A DNA stretch of 49,469 nt, from NCBI GenBank assembly GCA_040002995.1, contig JBDUDK010000071.1, positions 1-49,469 of the forward strand, written 5' to 3'. Source of the stretch: JBDUDK01 sp040002995 (GTDB taxonomy: Bacteria > Actinomycetota > Acidimicrobiia > Acidimicrobiales > Ilumatobacteraceae). Below are positions 42,725-49,469 of the stretch, one piece after another; the stretch's first letter is position 1; the number at the start of each line of letters is the position of its first letter. Under the pieces are notes generated by a model. The model saw only the letters and a program-made list of their open reading frames with translations, had not been told where the DNA came from and did not search any database. A program made the position numbers and the translations under genes.

Positions 42725-42849
42725 GGCTTGTCCTCGTCGGGTAGCTCGCGACTGAGGGCCCGGCCGCGCCGCACGACTCTGAGCGCGTACGTTCCCAGCC
42801 CGCCTACGACCACGACCCATCCGACCACGATGTAGCCGACGTCGGTCAT
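42715..42849 (-). CDS. ccmD: Small membrane protein CcmD
   Basis: A 44-codon frame sits exactly between ccmC and ccmE. It starts with MTDVGYIVVGWVVVVGG, one helix, then a basic and charged tail (RVVRRGRALSRELPDEDKP), the normal CcmD pattern that stabilises the CcmABC-CcmE complex. The ATG overlaps the ccmC stop (ATGA) and its end overlaps ccmE. Size, topology and position support the call; sequence conservation in CcmD is low. Confidence 0.8.
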   Translation of the reverse strand: MTDVGYIVVGWVVVVGGLGTYALRVVRRGRALSRELPDEDKPWT

Positions 42850-43610
42850 CGGGCGGCCGCGCCGGCCGCGGGAACCGTGCCCTCACGTTGACGGTCCTCG
42901 ATAGCCAGATCGAGCCACTGCGCTTCCAAAGCGTCTTCCATCACCGCGAGGCGGTAGCGGTGCATGAGCAGCCATGCGAACGACAACAGTCCCGCCACGA
43001 ATCCGAGAAACAGGCTGAACGCCATGAGGCCCGAGATCTTCGGGTGCAAGTGCAGGATCGTCGACTGCGGATGTTGCCCCTGCCACCAGTCGACGGCCCA
43101 GTGGACGATCGGCACGTCGATGATGGCCACGAGGCCCACGACGGCCGATCGCTTGGCCCGCACGTCGACCGCAGCCGGCATCCGGCGCACCGCCAGGTAG
43201 CCGACGTAGAGGACGAACAGCAACGCCGTCGAGGTGAGGCGGGCATCCCACGTCCAGTAGGCGCCCCAGCTGACCTTGCCCCAGAGCATGCCGGTGATGA
43301 GCACGATGCCCGTGAACAGCACCCCGATCTCGGCCGTCACGCCCGCGAGGCGATCCCAGCCCGGCCGTCGCGTGCGCGGCCAGAGGTAGAGCGCGCTGGC
43401 CATGGCGCTCATCGCAAAGGAGAGGTACGCGAGCGAGGCCGCCGGTACATGCACGTACAGAAGGCGCACGGAATCACCCTGGAGTTCGTCGGCGGGCGAC
43501 AAGACGAGGGCAAAGAGGCCGAGCACGGCGATGGCGGCGAGGGTGACCACGCCCAGCACGCGCGTCGCGGGCGTGCCGGTGCCGACCCTCCCGCGTGCCA
43601 TGGGCTTCAT
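42846..43610 (-). CDS. ccmC: Haem exporter/handler CcmC
   Basis: The 254-residue membrane protein has about six helices and the WWD motif WGAYWTWDARLTS, preceded by LLYVHVPAASLAYLSF and followed by IVHWAVDWWQGQHP. It loads haem onto CcmE. ATG 43610 overlaps the ccmB stop (ATGA). Confidence 0.95.
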   Translation of the reverse strand: MKPMARGRVGTGTPATRVLGVVTLAAIAVLGLFALVLSPADELQGDSVRLLYVHVPAASLAYLSFAMSAMASALYLWPRTRRPGWDRLAGVTAEIGVLFTGIVLITGMLWGKVSWGAYWTWDARLTSTALLFVLYVGYLAVRRMPAAVDVRAKRSAVVGLVAIIDVPIVHWAVDWWQGQHPQSTILHLHPKISGLMAFSLFLGFVAGLLSFAWLLMHRYRLAVMEDALEAQWLDLAIEDRQREGTVPAAGAAAR

Positions 43611-44317
43611 GCTTCCTCCAATAGGGCTCCAAATGCCAGCAGGCCCAGCGCCACATAGAGCCCTGCGAAGCCGGCGAGGAGGCCGACCCACGGCCAGCCC
43701 TCGTGCAGCTGGTTGCCCGGACCCGACCGCAGCGCCGACTCGAACGCCCTGGTCGCCCCGATCATGACCGGTGAGACGGTGGGGAGAAACAGCAGGGGCA
43801 GCAACGTGTCACGAACTCGCAATCCGGCGGCGAGGGCCCCGTACAGCGCGCCGGTGGCGGCCAACCCGATCGTGGCGAGGAGCGCAGTCGAAACGAGGAG
43901 CGCGGACACGGCGAACACCCCGGCGGTTTCTGCCTTCGGGTCGGATGCCGTGCCGTAGAGGATGGCGACTCCGACGCCGAGCGTCGCCTCGAGCGCGAGC
44001 AGTTGCAGCGCAAGGGCGCCCGCCTTGCCGAGGAAGATGCCGGCGGGATCGAGGCCCGACAAGCGCAGGCCGTCGCGCCCAGCGTCGGCCACCTCGATGT
44101 TGAACGACCGCTGCACCGCGAGCACCGCCGTGAAGAGCACGGCGATCCAGAACAAGCCCGGCGTGGCGACGCGCAGGGTGCCCCGGTCGGGGTCGAGCGC
44201 GAACGCGAAGAGCACCAGCACCACAAGAGCGAACGGCACGACCTGATTGACCGTGACCCGCGAACGAAATTCGATGCGTAGGTCTTTGCCGGCGATGAGC
44301 GCGGCGTCACGGAACAT
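43607..44317 (-). CDS. ccmB: Haem ABC transporter permease CcmB
   Basis: The 236-residue protein has six predicted helices and CcmB features: AALIAGKDLRIEFRSR at the N-terminus, GLFWIAVLFTAVLAVQRSF and LLPLLFLPTVSPVMIGATRA. It acts with CcmA to release holo-CcmE. It overlaps ccmA by 11 nt; upstream in-frame codons antisense to ccmA are ignored. Confidence 0.93.
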   Translation of the reverse strand: MFRDAALIAGKDLRIEFRSRVTVNQVVPFALVVLVLFAFALDPDRGTLRVATPGLFWIAVLFTAVLAVQRSFNIEVADAGRDGLRLSGLDPAGIFLGKAGALALQLLALEATLGVGVAILYGTASDPKAETAGVFAVSALLVSTALLATIGLAATGALYGALAAGLRVRDTLLPLLFLPTVSPVMIGATRAFESALRSGPGNQLHEGWPWVGLLAGFAGLYVALGLLAFGALLEEA

Positions 44318-44969
44318 GTACGGGCTCCAGCACCGCGTCGGTGCGCCCACCAACAACGTGCACCGTTCGGTGCGCGAGCCGCTCGGCCCGTTCGTGCTCG
44401 TGGCTGGCGAGCACGACGGTGGCCCCTGCCTCGATGGCCTCGGCGATCAACGCGTCGACGAGGTCGCGGGCCTCGGCGTCGAGACCCGCGTGGGGCTCGT
44501 CGAGAAGCCACAGCTCCGGCCGACGCGCGACGAGCACGGCGAGGGCGGTGCGGCGGCGTTGGCCCGCTGACAGACGACCGACCGTCAGGTCGGCGAGGCG
44601 ACCCACAAGTCCGAGGCGCGAGAGCGCCGCGTCGATCTCCTCCGGCGAGGCACCCACCGTCCGGCTCCAGAACCTCACGTTCTCCGCCACGGTGAGGTCG
44701 TCGTACAGCGACGTGGCGTGGCCGACGAGCCCGACGTGTGCGCGCACCGAACGCGGATCGGTCGTGAGGTCATGGCCGAGGACAACGGCCTCGCCCTGCG
44801 TCAACGGCACCAAGCCCGCACACACCCGCAAGAGCGTCGTCTTGCCCGCGCCATTTGGTCCGCGGAGCAACACGATCTCGCCACGTTCGACGGTGAGGTC
44901 GGCACCGGCGAGTGCGGGGAAGCGGCCGAGCAGGCAGACGGCCGAACGGAGGAGCACGACGGTGTGCAT
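44307..44969 (-). CDS. ccmA: Haem ABC transporter ATP-binding protein CcmA
   Basis: The 220-residue ABC ATPase has Walker A RGPNGAGKTTLLR, signature LSAGQRRRTALA and Walker B LWLLDEPHAGLD, with the H-loop in LASHEHERAE. It is the first gene of the ccm operon. TACCGT lies 12 nt upstream of the ATG, so the leader may be only a few nucleotides. Divergent from the sortase across 66 bp. Confidence 0.93.
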   Translation of the reverse strand: MHTVVLLRSAVCLLGRFPALAGADLTVERGEIVLLRGPNGAGKTTLLRVCAGLVPLTQGEAVVLGHDLTTDPRSVRAHVGLVGHATSLYDDLTVAENVRFWSRTVGASPEEIDAALSRLGLVGRLADLTVGRLSAGQRRRTALAVLVARRPELWLLDEPHAGLDAEARDLVDALIAEAIEAGATVVLASHEHERAERLAHRTVHVVGGRTDAVLEPVHVP

Positions 44970-45022
44970 GACGGTCGTGGAACGGTACCCCGAGCTGCCC
45001 GCTTGTCCCACAACCCCGTCAG

Positions 45023-45028
45023 TACCCT
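45023..45028 (+). promoter_or_regulatory. -10 element for leaderless start of the sortase gene
   Basis: TACCCT with a 7 nt spacer to ATG 45036. Confidence 0.4.
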
Positions 45029-45035
45029 GTGACGC

Positions 45036-46109
45036 ATGTCGGACGAGGGCTCGCCACGGTGGGCCCGTATCGTTGGCGGCGTAGGGAAAGGGCTGATCGC
45101 AGCCGGCGTTCTGATCCTTCTGTTCGTCGTGTACCAGCTCTGGGGCACCGACCTGCAAGAGGCGTCGTCGCAGAGCGACCTCAAGAGCCGCTTCAACCAC
45201 GAGCTCAACCAGTCACCCGTCCTGTCCACGCCGACTACGACGGTGAGCACCACAGTCCAAGGCACCGAGGTGTCCACGACCGCTGTGCCGACTACCGCGC
45301 CGCCGACGAGCGTGACACCGCCGGCATTCGTCACCGAGATCCACCCGGGTGATCCCGTCGCTCGCCTCGAAATCGCCAAGATCGGGGTGGACAAGATCGT
45401 CGTGGCCGGCACCGACACGGCCGATCTGCGCAAGGGCCCCGGCCACTACCCGAACACCCCGCTTCCGGGCCAGCTCGGTAACGCCGCGATCGCGGGCCAC
45501 CGCACGACGTTCGGCGCCCCGTTCTACCGCATCAACGAACTTGTCGCCGGCGACGAGATCAAGGTGACGACGCTCGAAGGTGTCTTCGTCTATCGCGTTA
45601 CCGAACAGCGCATCGTCGCGCCCACCGACGTCAGCGTGATTGCGAACACCACCGACGCCGAGCTCACCCTGACGTCGTGCCACCCGCGCTTCTCGGCGAG
45701 CGAGCGTATCGTCATCAAGGCGAAGCTCGACGAGGTGGCCACGGGCGCGGCGGCGCGACCGCCTACGCCACAGGACTATGGCCACACGAGCGAGCCCACG
45801 GCCACCACTGTCGGACCGGTAACAACAGACGGAGACGCGGCGACGGTCGGCACGACCGCGGCCCCCTCGAACACGGTGGCCGCACCCGTGGCCGACGCCT
45901 TCACCAACGGCTGGTTCAGCGATGGTGCCGCGTGGCCACAAGCGATTCTTTGGGCACTCGCGTTGGCCGCCGTCGCCGTGGCGACGTGGCGACTCGGCCT
46001 CGCGTGGCACAAGCGGTGGATCGCCGCCGCGATCGCCGTATTGCCGTTTCTCGTGGTGCTCTACTTCTTTTTCGAGAACGCGGCCCGGCTGCTGCCGCCA
46101 AATCTCTAG
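45036..46109 (+). CDS. Sortase (class E-like) with C-terminal membrane segments
   Basis: The 357-residue protein has an N-terminal anchor (about 18-36), a Thr/Pro linker (60-95) and a sortase domain (about 105-232). Catalytic H155 (IAGHRTTFGAPFYRI), C215 (TLTSCHPRFS) and R224 (ASERIV) are all present. A second Thr/Ala linker and two C-terminal helices (about 300-350) follow, an unusual added anchor. It should attach or assemble surface proteins; no LPXTG-like substrate is recognised nearby. Confidence 0.87.
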   Translation: MSDEGSPRWARIVGGVGKGLIAAGVLILLFVVYQLWGTDLQEASSQSDLKSRFNHELNQSPVLSTPTTTVSTTVQGTEVSTTAVPTTAPPTSVTPPAFVTEIHPGDPVARLEIAKIGVDKIVVAGTDTADLRKGPGHYPNTPLPGQLGNAAIAGHRTTFGAPFYRINELVAGDEIKVTTLEGVFVYRVTEQRIVAPTDVSVIANTTDAELTLTSCHPRFSASERIVIKAKLDEVATGAAARPPTPQDYGHTSEPTATTVGPVTTDGDAATVGTTAAPSNTVAAPVADAFTNGWFSDGAAWPQAILWALALAAVAVATWRLGLAWHKRWIAAAIAVLPFLVVLYFFFENAARLLPPNL

Positions 46110-46321
46110 GGCTCGAGCACTACGAGCACGTCGCCTTCTGTGACCTTGTCATCAGGCGCGACCTTGACCTCGGTGACGGTGCCGGCATGCGGCGCCGTGA
46201 CGGGGATCTCCATCTTCATGCTCTCGAGGATCACGAGTTCATCGTCCTCGGCCACGACGGCACCCACCGCCGTACGCACCTGCCACACATTCGCCGTGAT
46301 CTCGGCCCTCACCTGCGTCAT
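46106..46321 (-). CDS. Stand-alone biotin/lipoyl carrier protein (TB7.3-like)
   Basis: The 71-residue product is a single biotinyl domain with the target lysine in ESMKMEIPV (K36), followed by GTVTEVKVAPDDKVTEGDVLVVL. M. tuberculosis TB7.3 (Rv3221c), next to pdtaS there, is similar; here the gene lies 19 kb from pdtaS. Its carboxylase partner is unknown. It overlaps the convergent sortase by 4 bp. Confidence 0.88.
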   Translation of the reverse strand: MTQVRAEITANVWQVRTAVGAVVAEDDELVILESMKMEIPVTAPHAGTVTEVKVAPDDKVTEGDVLVVLEP

Positions 46322-46327
46322 GGATCG

Positions 46328-46333
46328 AGCGTA
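46328..46333 (-). promoter_or_regulatory. -10 element for leaderless start of the biotinyl carrier gene
   Basis: Minus-strand TACGCT with a 6 nt spacer to ATG 46321. Confidence 0.4.
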
Positions 46334-46364
46334 GTCAGCAAACCCTATGGTGCAGACTCTTGTG

Positions 46365-49124
46365 ATGGCCACTCGGTCGGTCGTGACGTTCTTGTTTACC
46401 GACATCGAGGGCAGCACGCGGATTTGGGAGGACCACACCGACAAGATGGAGTTCGCGCTCGCGCGCCACGACGCGCTGCTGCGTCGTGCCATCGAAAGTC
46501 GCGGCGGGATCGTCTTCAAGACGGTCGGCGACGCGTTCTGTGCGGTGTTCACCGCAGCGTCCGATTGTGTACTCGCCGCCGTCGCAGGGCAGCTAGCCCT
46601 TCAAGAGGAGCCCTGGCCCTCACCCATAGTGATCCGCGCCCGGATGGCTATTCACACGGGTGAGTGCACACAACGAAACGATGACTACTTCGGCCCGACG
46701 GTGAACAGGGTCGCCAGGCTGTTGGCGATCGGGCACGGAGGCCAGGTGCTGGTGTCGGCGTCGGCCCGGCTCACCCTCGGCGAGCACCTCCCGCCGGCGG
46801 TGAGGCTCCGCGACCTGGGTGAGCATCGCTTGAAGGACCTCGGGCGGCCCGAGCAAGTGTTCGAGGTGTGTGCCGCCGGGCTGGTGGACACCACCCGTCC
46901 GCTTCGTTCCGTCGACAAGCGGCGAGACAACTTGCCGGCGCCCGTTACAACCTTCGTGGGTCGCGAGATCGAGATGGGTGAAATACGTGAGCTACTACTG
47001 CGCCATCGACTCGTCACCGTGGTCGGTACGGGCGGCTGCGGCAAGACACGCCTCGCGCTGCGAGTAGCCGAGAACCTCGTCGGCGGCTCCGAGGACGGAG
47101 TCTGGTTTGTCGAGCTGGCGTCGCTTCGCGATCCCGAGCTGTTGGCGTCCGCCATCGCCACGGCACTCGACGTGCGGTCCGAAGGCGCACGAGACCTGGC
47201 CGGTGAGTTGGCCAAAGCGCTGCACGACCGCCAGCTCGTCCTGGTGCTCGATAACTGTGAGCACCTGCTCGAAGCTTGCGCGGCGCTCGTGTACCAAGTT
47301 CTCCGTTCGTGCGCCGGTGTCACGGTTCTCGCAACGAGCCGTGAGCCGCTCAGCGTCGACGGTGAGGCTGTGTACTGGCTTCGGTCTCTGACGGTGCCAG
47401 AGCCTGGTGAACGCGATCCGGCTCGGTTGGTCGGGTTCGAATCAGTCCAGCTACTCGTGGATCGCATCAGCATGCAGCAGCCGCGCTTCGCGGTCGACGG
47501 AACAAACGCGGTCGCCGTCGCCGACATTTGTCGACGGCTCGACGGCATCCCGCTCGCGCTCGAGCTCGTCGCGGGGCGGGCGGGCTCCCTGACGCTCGAG
47601 GAGCTGAGAGATCGTCTCGACGAACGCTTCCGCCTGCTCACTCACGGCAGTCGCACCGCGCAACCGCGCCAGAGGACTCTGCGGGCGCTGATCGATTGGT
47701 CATACGACCTACTGTCGACAGCCGAGCAGCGGGTACTTGCTCGATGCTCCGTGTTCGCGGGAACCTTCGACACGGACGCAGCTGAGGACGTGTGTGGCCG
47801 CGACCCGATAGGCGTCTCAGAAGTCGACGACTATGTCATCGCGTTGAACGCCAAAAGTCTCCTGCAGCGCGACGAGGCGTCTGGGAGCACACGCTTTCGC
47901 CTCCTGGAGACCGTCCGTCACTACGCCGCGGAGCAACTCCTACCTTTGGAAGGCGAGCTCGAGGCCACTCGCATGGCGCACTGCGACCACTACGTTGAAC
48001 TCGCGGAGCGGACTGAGGCTCAGCTGTACGGGCCCCGGCAGCGCGAAGCGTTTGAACGGCTCGCCGCCGACCTCGACAACTTTCGCGCCGCCCTCAAGTG
48101 GTCGAGCGAGCGGCCCGAGCGAGGCGAACGCGGGCTGCGATTGGCCGGTGCGCTCGCTCAAGTTTGGTTTACGTGTCGCCCCTATCGAGAGGGACTCGAT
48201 CAGACGACAAAGCTGCTGTCGATTGCGACGGCTCCCAGTGCGGTTCGCGCCAAAGCGCTGTGGTCGGCAGGGTTGTTGGCCTCCGTGCTGGGCGAGGGTG
48301 ACTCAGCACAGTCGCTGCTCGACGAAGCACTCGAGCTCGCCCGGCAAGCGGCCGATCGTTCCCTGGTCGCGAGGTGTCTCGACTTGCTCGGACTGCTCGC
48401 GTTCTTCCGCAACGACTTGACGTGTGCTCGGCGGCTACTCGAGGAGAGTGTTGCGGACGCCCGCGCGATCGACGACAGATGGTGCCTGGCCGACGCGTTG
48501 GGCACGCTCGGCTCGATCCTTCCGTTGGTTGGCGAACTAGAGCTGGCCGAGAAGATCTCCGGGGAGGCGTTGGCCATCGCCCGCGACGCGCAAGACGCGC
48601 AAGGCACGCGCATGGCTCTGTTCGGTATCGCGCTGACCGCGAGTCGCCTCGACGATCTCGCCACGCTTCGCGACGCTGCGGGGGAGGGACTCGAAATCTG
48701 CAGATCGCTTGGCGATGCGTGGTTCACCTCCTACTTCCTATGGCTGCTGGCGACGGCGTCGGTGCAACTTGGAGACGTCGAGAGCGCGCGCGCCCAGGCG
48801 GAGGAGAGCCTCGCTCTCGCGCGTCTGCTTGAGGGGCCATTGCTGATCGTGTGCGCGCTCGAGGCGGTTGCGGCCGTCGACAGGGCGGTCGGGAACGCGA
48901 CGTCAGCGGCATCTGCACTCGAGGAGGCTCGCCGCGTTGGGAGCACCGGTTCTGTGCCGGGCGCTTATCTCTCCGCGGTCACTTGCGCACTCGGTGAGCT
49001 AGCCGTTGAGGCCGGTCACACCAATGAAGGCGCGACCCTTCTCGCCGAGGCTGCCGAGGTGGCGCGCGCGGTCGGCGACAGTTGGGGTTTGGCGCGCGCG
49101 GTTGCGACACTCAACACGCTGTAA
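46365..49124 (+). CDS. Class III adenylate/guanylate cyclase fused to STAND ATPase and TPR repeats
   Basis: The 919-residue protein opens with a class III cyclase domain (about 5-175: FLFTDIEGSTRIWE and FKTVGDAFCAVF with both metal Asp, then DYFGPTVNRVARL). An NB-ARC/AAA-like domain follows with P-loop VGTGGCGKTRLAL near 220, LVLVLDNCEHLLEAC and GIPLALELVAGRAGSL. TPR-like helical repeats fill about 520-919. It resembles M. tuberculosis cyclase-ATPase regulators but ends without the LuxR HTH, suggesting signalling rather than direct DNA binding. ATG 46365 has CAGACT 6 nt upstream; ATG 46347 is possible. Confidence 0.9.
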   Translation: MATRSVVTFLFTDIEGSTRIWEDHTDKMEFALARHDALLRRAIESRGGIVFKTVGDAFCAVFTAASDCVLAAVAGQLALQEEPWPSPIVIRARMAIHTGECTQRNDDYFGPTVNRVARLLAIGHGGQVLVSASARLTLGEHLPPAVRLRDLGEHRLKDLGRPEQVFEVCAAGLVDTTRPLRSVDKRRDNLPAPVTTFVGREIEMGEIRELLLRHRLVTVVGTGGCGKTRLALRVAENLVGGSEDGVWFVELASLRDPELLASAIATALDVRSEGARDLAGELAKALHDRQLVLVLDNCEHLLEACAALVYQVLRSCAGVTVLATSREPLSVDGEAVYWLRSLTVPEPGERDPARLVGFESVQLLVDRISMQQPRFAVDGTNAVAVADICRRLDGIPLALELVAGRAGSLTLEELRDRLDERFRLLTHGSRTAQPRQRTLRALIDWSYDLLSTAEQRVLARCSVFAGTFDTDAAEDVCGRDPIGVSEVDDYVIALNAKSLLQRDEASGSTRFRLLETVRHYAAEQLLPLEGELEATRMAHCDHYVELAERTEAQLYGPRQREAFERLAADLDNFRAALKWSSERPERGERGLRLAGALAQVWFTCRPYREGLDQTTKLLSIATAPSAVRAKALWSAGLLASVLGEGDSAQSLLDEALELARQAADRSLVARCLDLLGLLAFFRNDLTCARRLLEESVADARAIDDRWCLADALGTLGSILPLVGELELAEKISGEALAIARDAQDAQGTRMALFGIALTASRLDDLATLRDAAGEGLEICRSLGDAWFTSYFLWLLATASVQLGDVESARAQAEESLALARLLEGPLLIVCALEAVAAVDRAVGNATSAASALEEARRVGSTGSVPGAYLSAVTCALGELAVEAGHTNEGATLLAEAAEVARAVGDSWGLARAVATLNTL

Positions 49125-49130
49125 ACCACC

Positions 49131-49469
49131 TCAGCGGCGGTCTTGAAGAAACGGGAAGCGGGCGCGCACATCGCGCACCATCGCGGGGTCGACCTCCGCG
49201 ATGAGCGTGGCCTCGGTGCGGGCCCCTCCTGCGATCACCTCGCCGAGCGGATCGATGATGCGGCTGTCGCCGGAGTACCCGAGGCGGCCGCCCTCACCGA
49301 CACGGTTGACCCCGACGACGTAGGCCTGGTTCTCGATCGCCCGCGCGACGAGCAGGCTTTGCCAGTGGTGGCGCCGGCTCTCGGGCCAGTTGGCCACGAT
49401 GAGATAGCAGTCGGTGTCGTGGGCGAGCGCCCAGAACTCGTCGGCGAAGCGCAGGTCGTAGCAGACGAA
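49131..49469 (-). CDS. Carbon-nitrogen hydrolase (nitrilase family), 5' part missing
   Basis: The last 112 codons of the gene are visible; it enters from beyond the window edge. The nucleophile Cys is in FVCYDLRFADEFW at the very edge, followed by LIVANWPESRRHHWQSLLVARAIENQ, VGVNRVGEGG, YSGDSRIIDPLGEVIA and a normal end. The form is close to omega-amidase/YafV-like members. The Glu and Lys of the triad lie outside the window. Confidence 0.88.
   Translation of the reverse strand, partial: FVCYDLRFADEFWALAHDTDCYLIVANWPESRRHHWQSLLVARAIENQAYVVGVNRVGEGGRLGYSGDSRIIDPLGEVIAGGARTEATLIAEVDPAMVRDVRARFPFLQDRR

Noticed and set aside
1..49469. Defence island, prophage, insertion sequence or integron
   Set aside because: No transposase, integrase, restriction, toxin or phage structural gene, and no target-site duplications were recognised.

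Overview
This is a 49.5 kb chromosomal segment of a high-GC actinobacterium, most likely from or near class Acidimicrobiia. Signs of Actinobacteria include a WhiB/WblE-type Fe-S regulator beside a PdtaS-like kinase, the MSMEG_4193/DUF3090/SCO1664 gene trio, DUF3107 with paired ArsA-family ATPases, a family-5 uracil-DNA glycosylase, a class E-type sortase and F420-linked proteins. I saw no rRNA, tRNA, CRISPR array, transposase or phage gene. Class placement is inference from gene content only.

Layout. 1-2.25 kb: 3' part of a large prepilin-like surface protein, then an orphan C-terminal scrap of a PilB/GspE-type ATPase. 2.25-9.6 kb: phospholipase D-like enzyme, methyltransferase, LLM oxidoreductase, a 26-residue membrane peptide, alpha/beta hydrolase, diguanylate cyclase and kynureninase. 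9.7-14.8 kb: acyl-CoA dehydrogenase divergent from an FrhB-like [4Fe-4S] protein across a palindromic operator candidate, a lipoprotein, a TauE/SafE permease and a CaiB-type CoA transferase ending in a strong terminator. 14.8-21.4 kb: a secreted protein, uracil-DNA glycosylase, the three-gene island, a Thr-rich anchored protein and an aldonolactone oxidase-like flavoprotein. 21.4-27.1 kb: etfB-etfA, a diacylglycerol kinase-like protein, GDPD, whiB and pdtaS. 27.2-31.5 kb: mrp-DUF3107-arsA1-arsA2, divergent from an HTH regulator with clustered cysteines. 31.5-36.8 kb: a GGDEF/EAL protein, cysteine desulfurase, molybdopterin oxidoreductase, AtuA-like domain, SixA-like phosphatase and RDD protein. 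36.8-45.0 kb: a tightly coupled ccmABCDEFGH-ccmI-like-atuA operon for System I cytochrome c maturation. 45.0-49.5 kb: sortase, a stand-alone biotinyl carrier protein, a cyclase-STAND ATPase-TPR signalling protein, and the 3' end of a nitrilase-family gene.

Themes. The window is rich in redox and acyl-CoA chemistry (acyl-CoA dehydrogenase, ETF, CoA transferase, F420-type proteins), iron-sulfur and haem assembly (Mrp, cysteine desulfurase, ccm operon) and nucleotide signalling (two c-di-GMP enzymes, a class III cyclase). The most distinctive signals are: a recurrent TANNNT-N6/7-start arrangement at 13 genes, indicating widespread leaderless transcription; an arsA1 gene whose only plausible start is CTG in a CTGA overlap; a complete System I ccm operon in an actinobacterium; and a perfect palindrome between mrp and a putative Fe-S-sensing regulator. 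I did not find a wholly new defence or mobile system.
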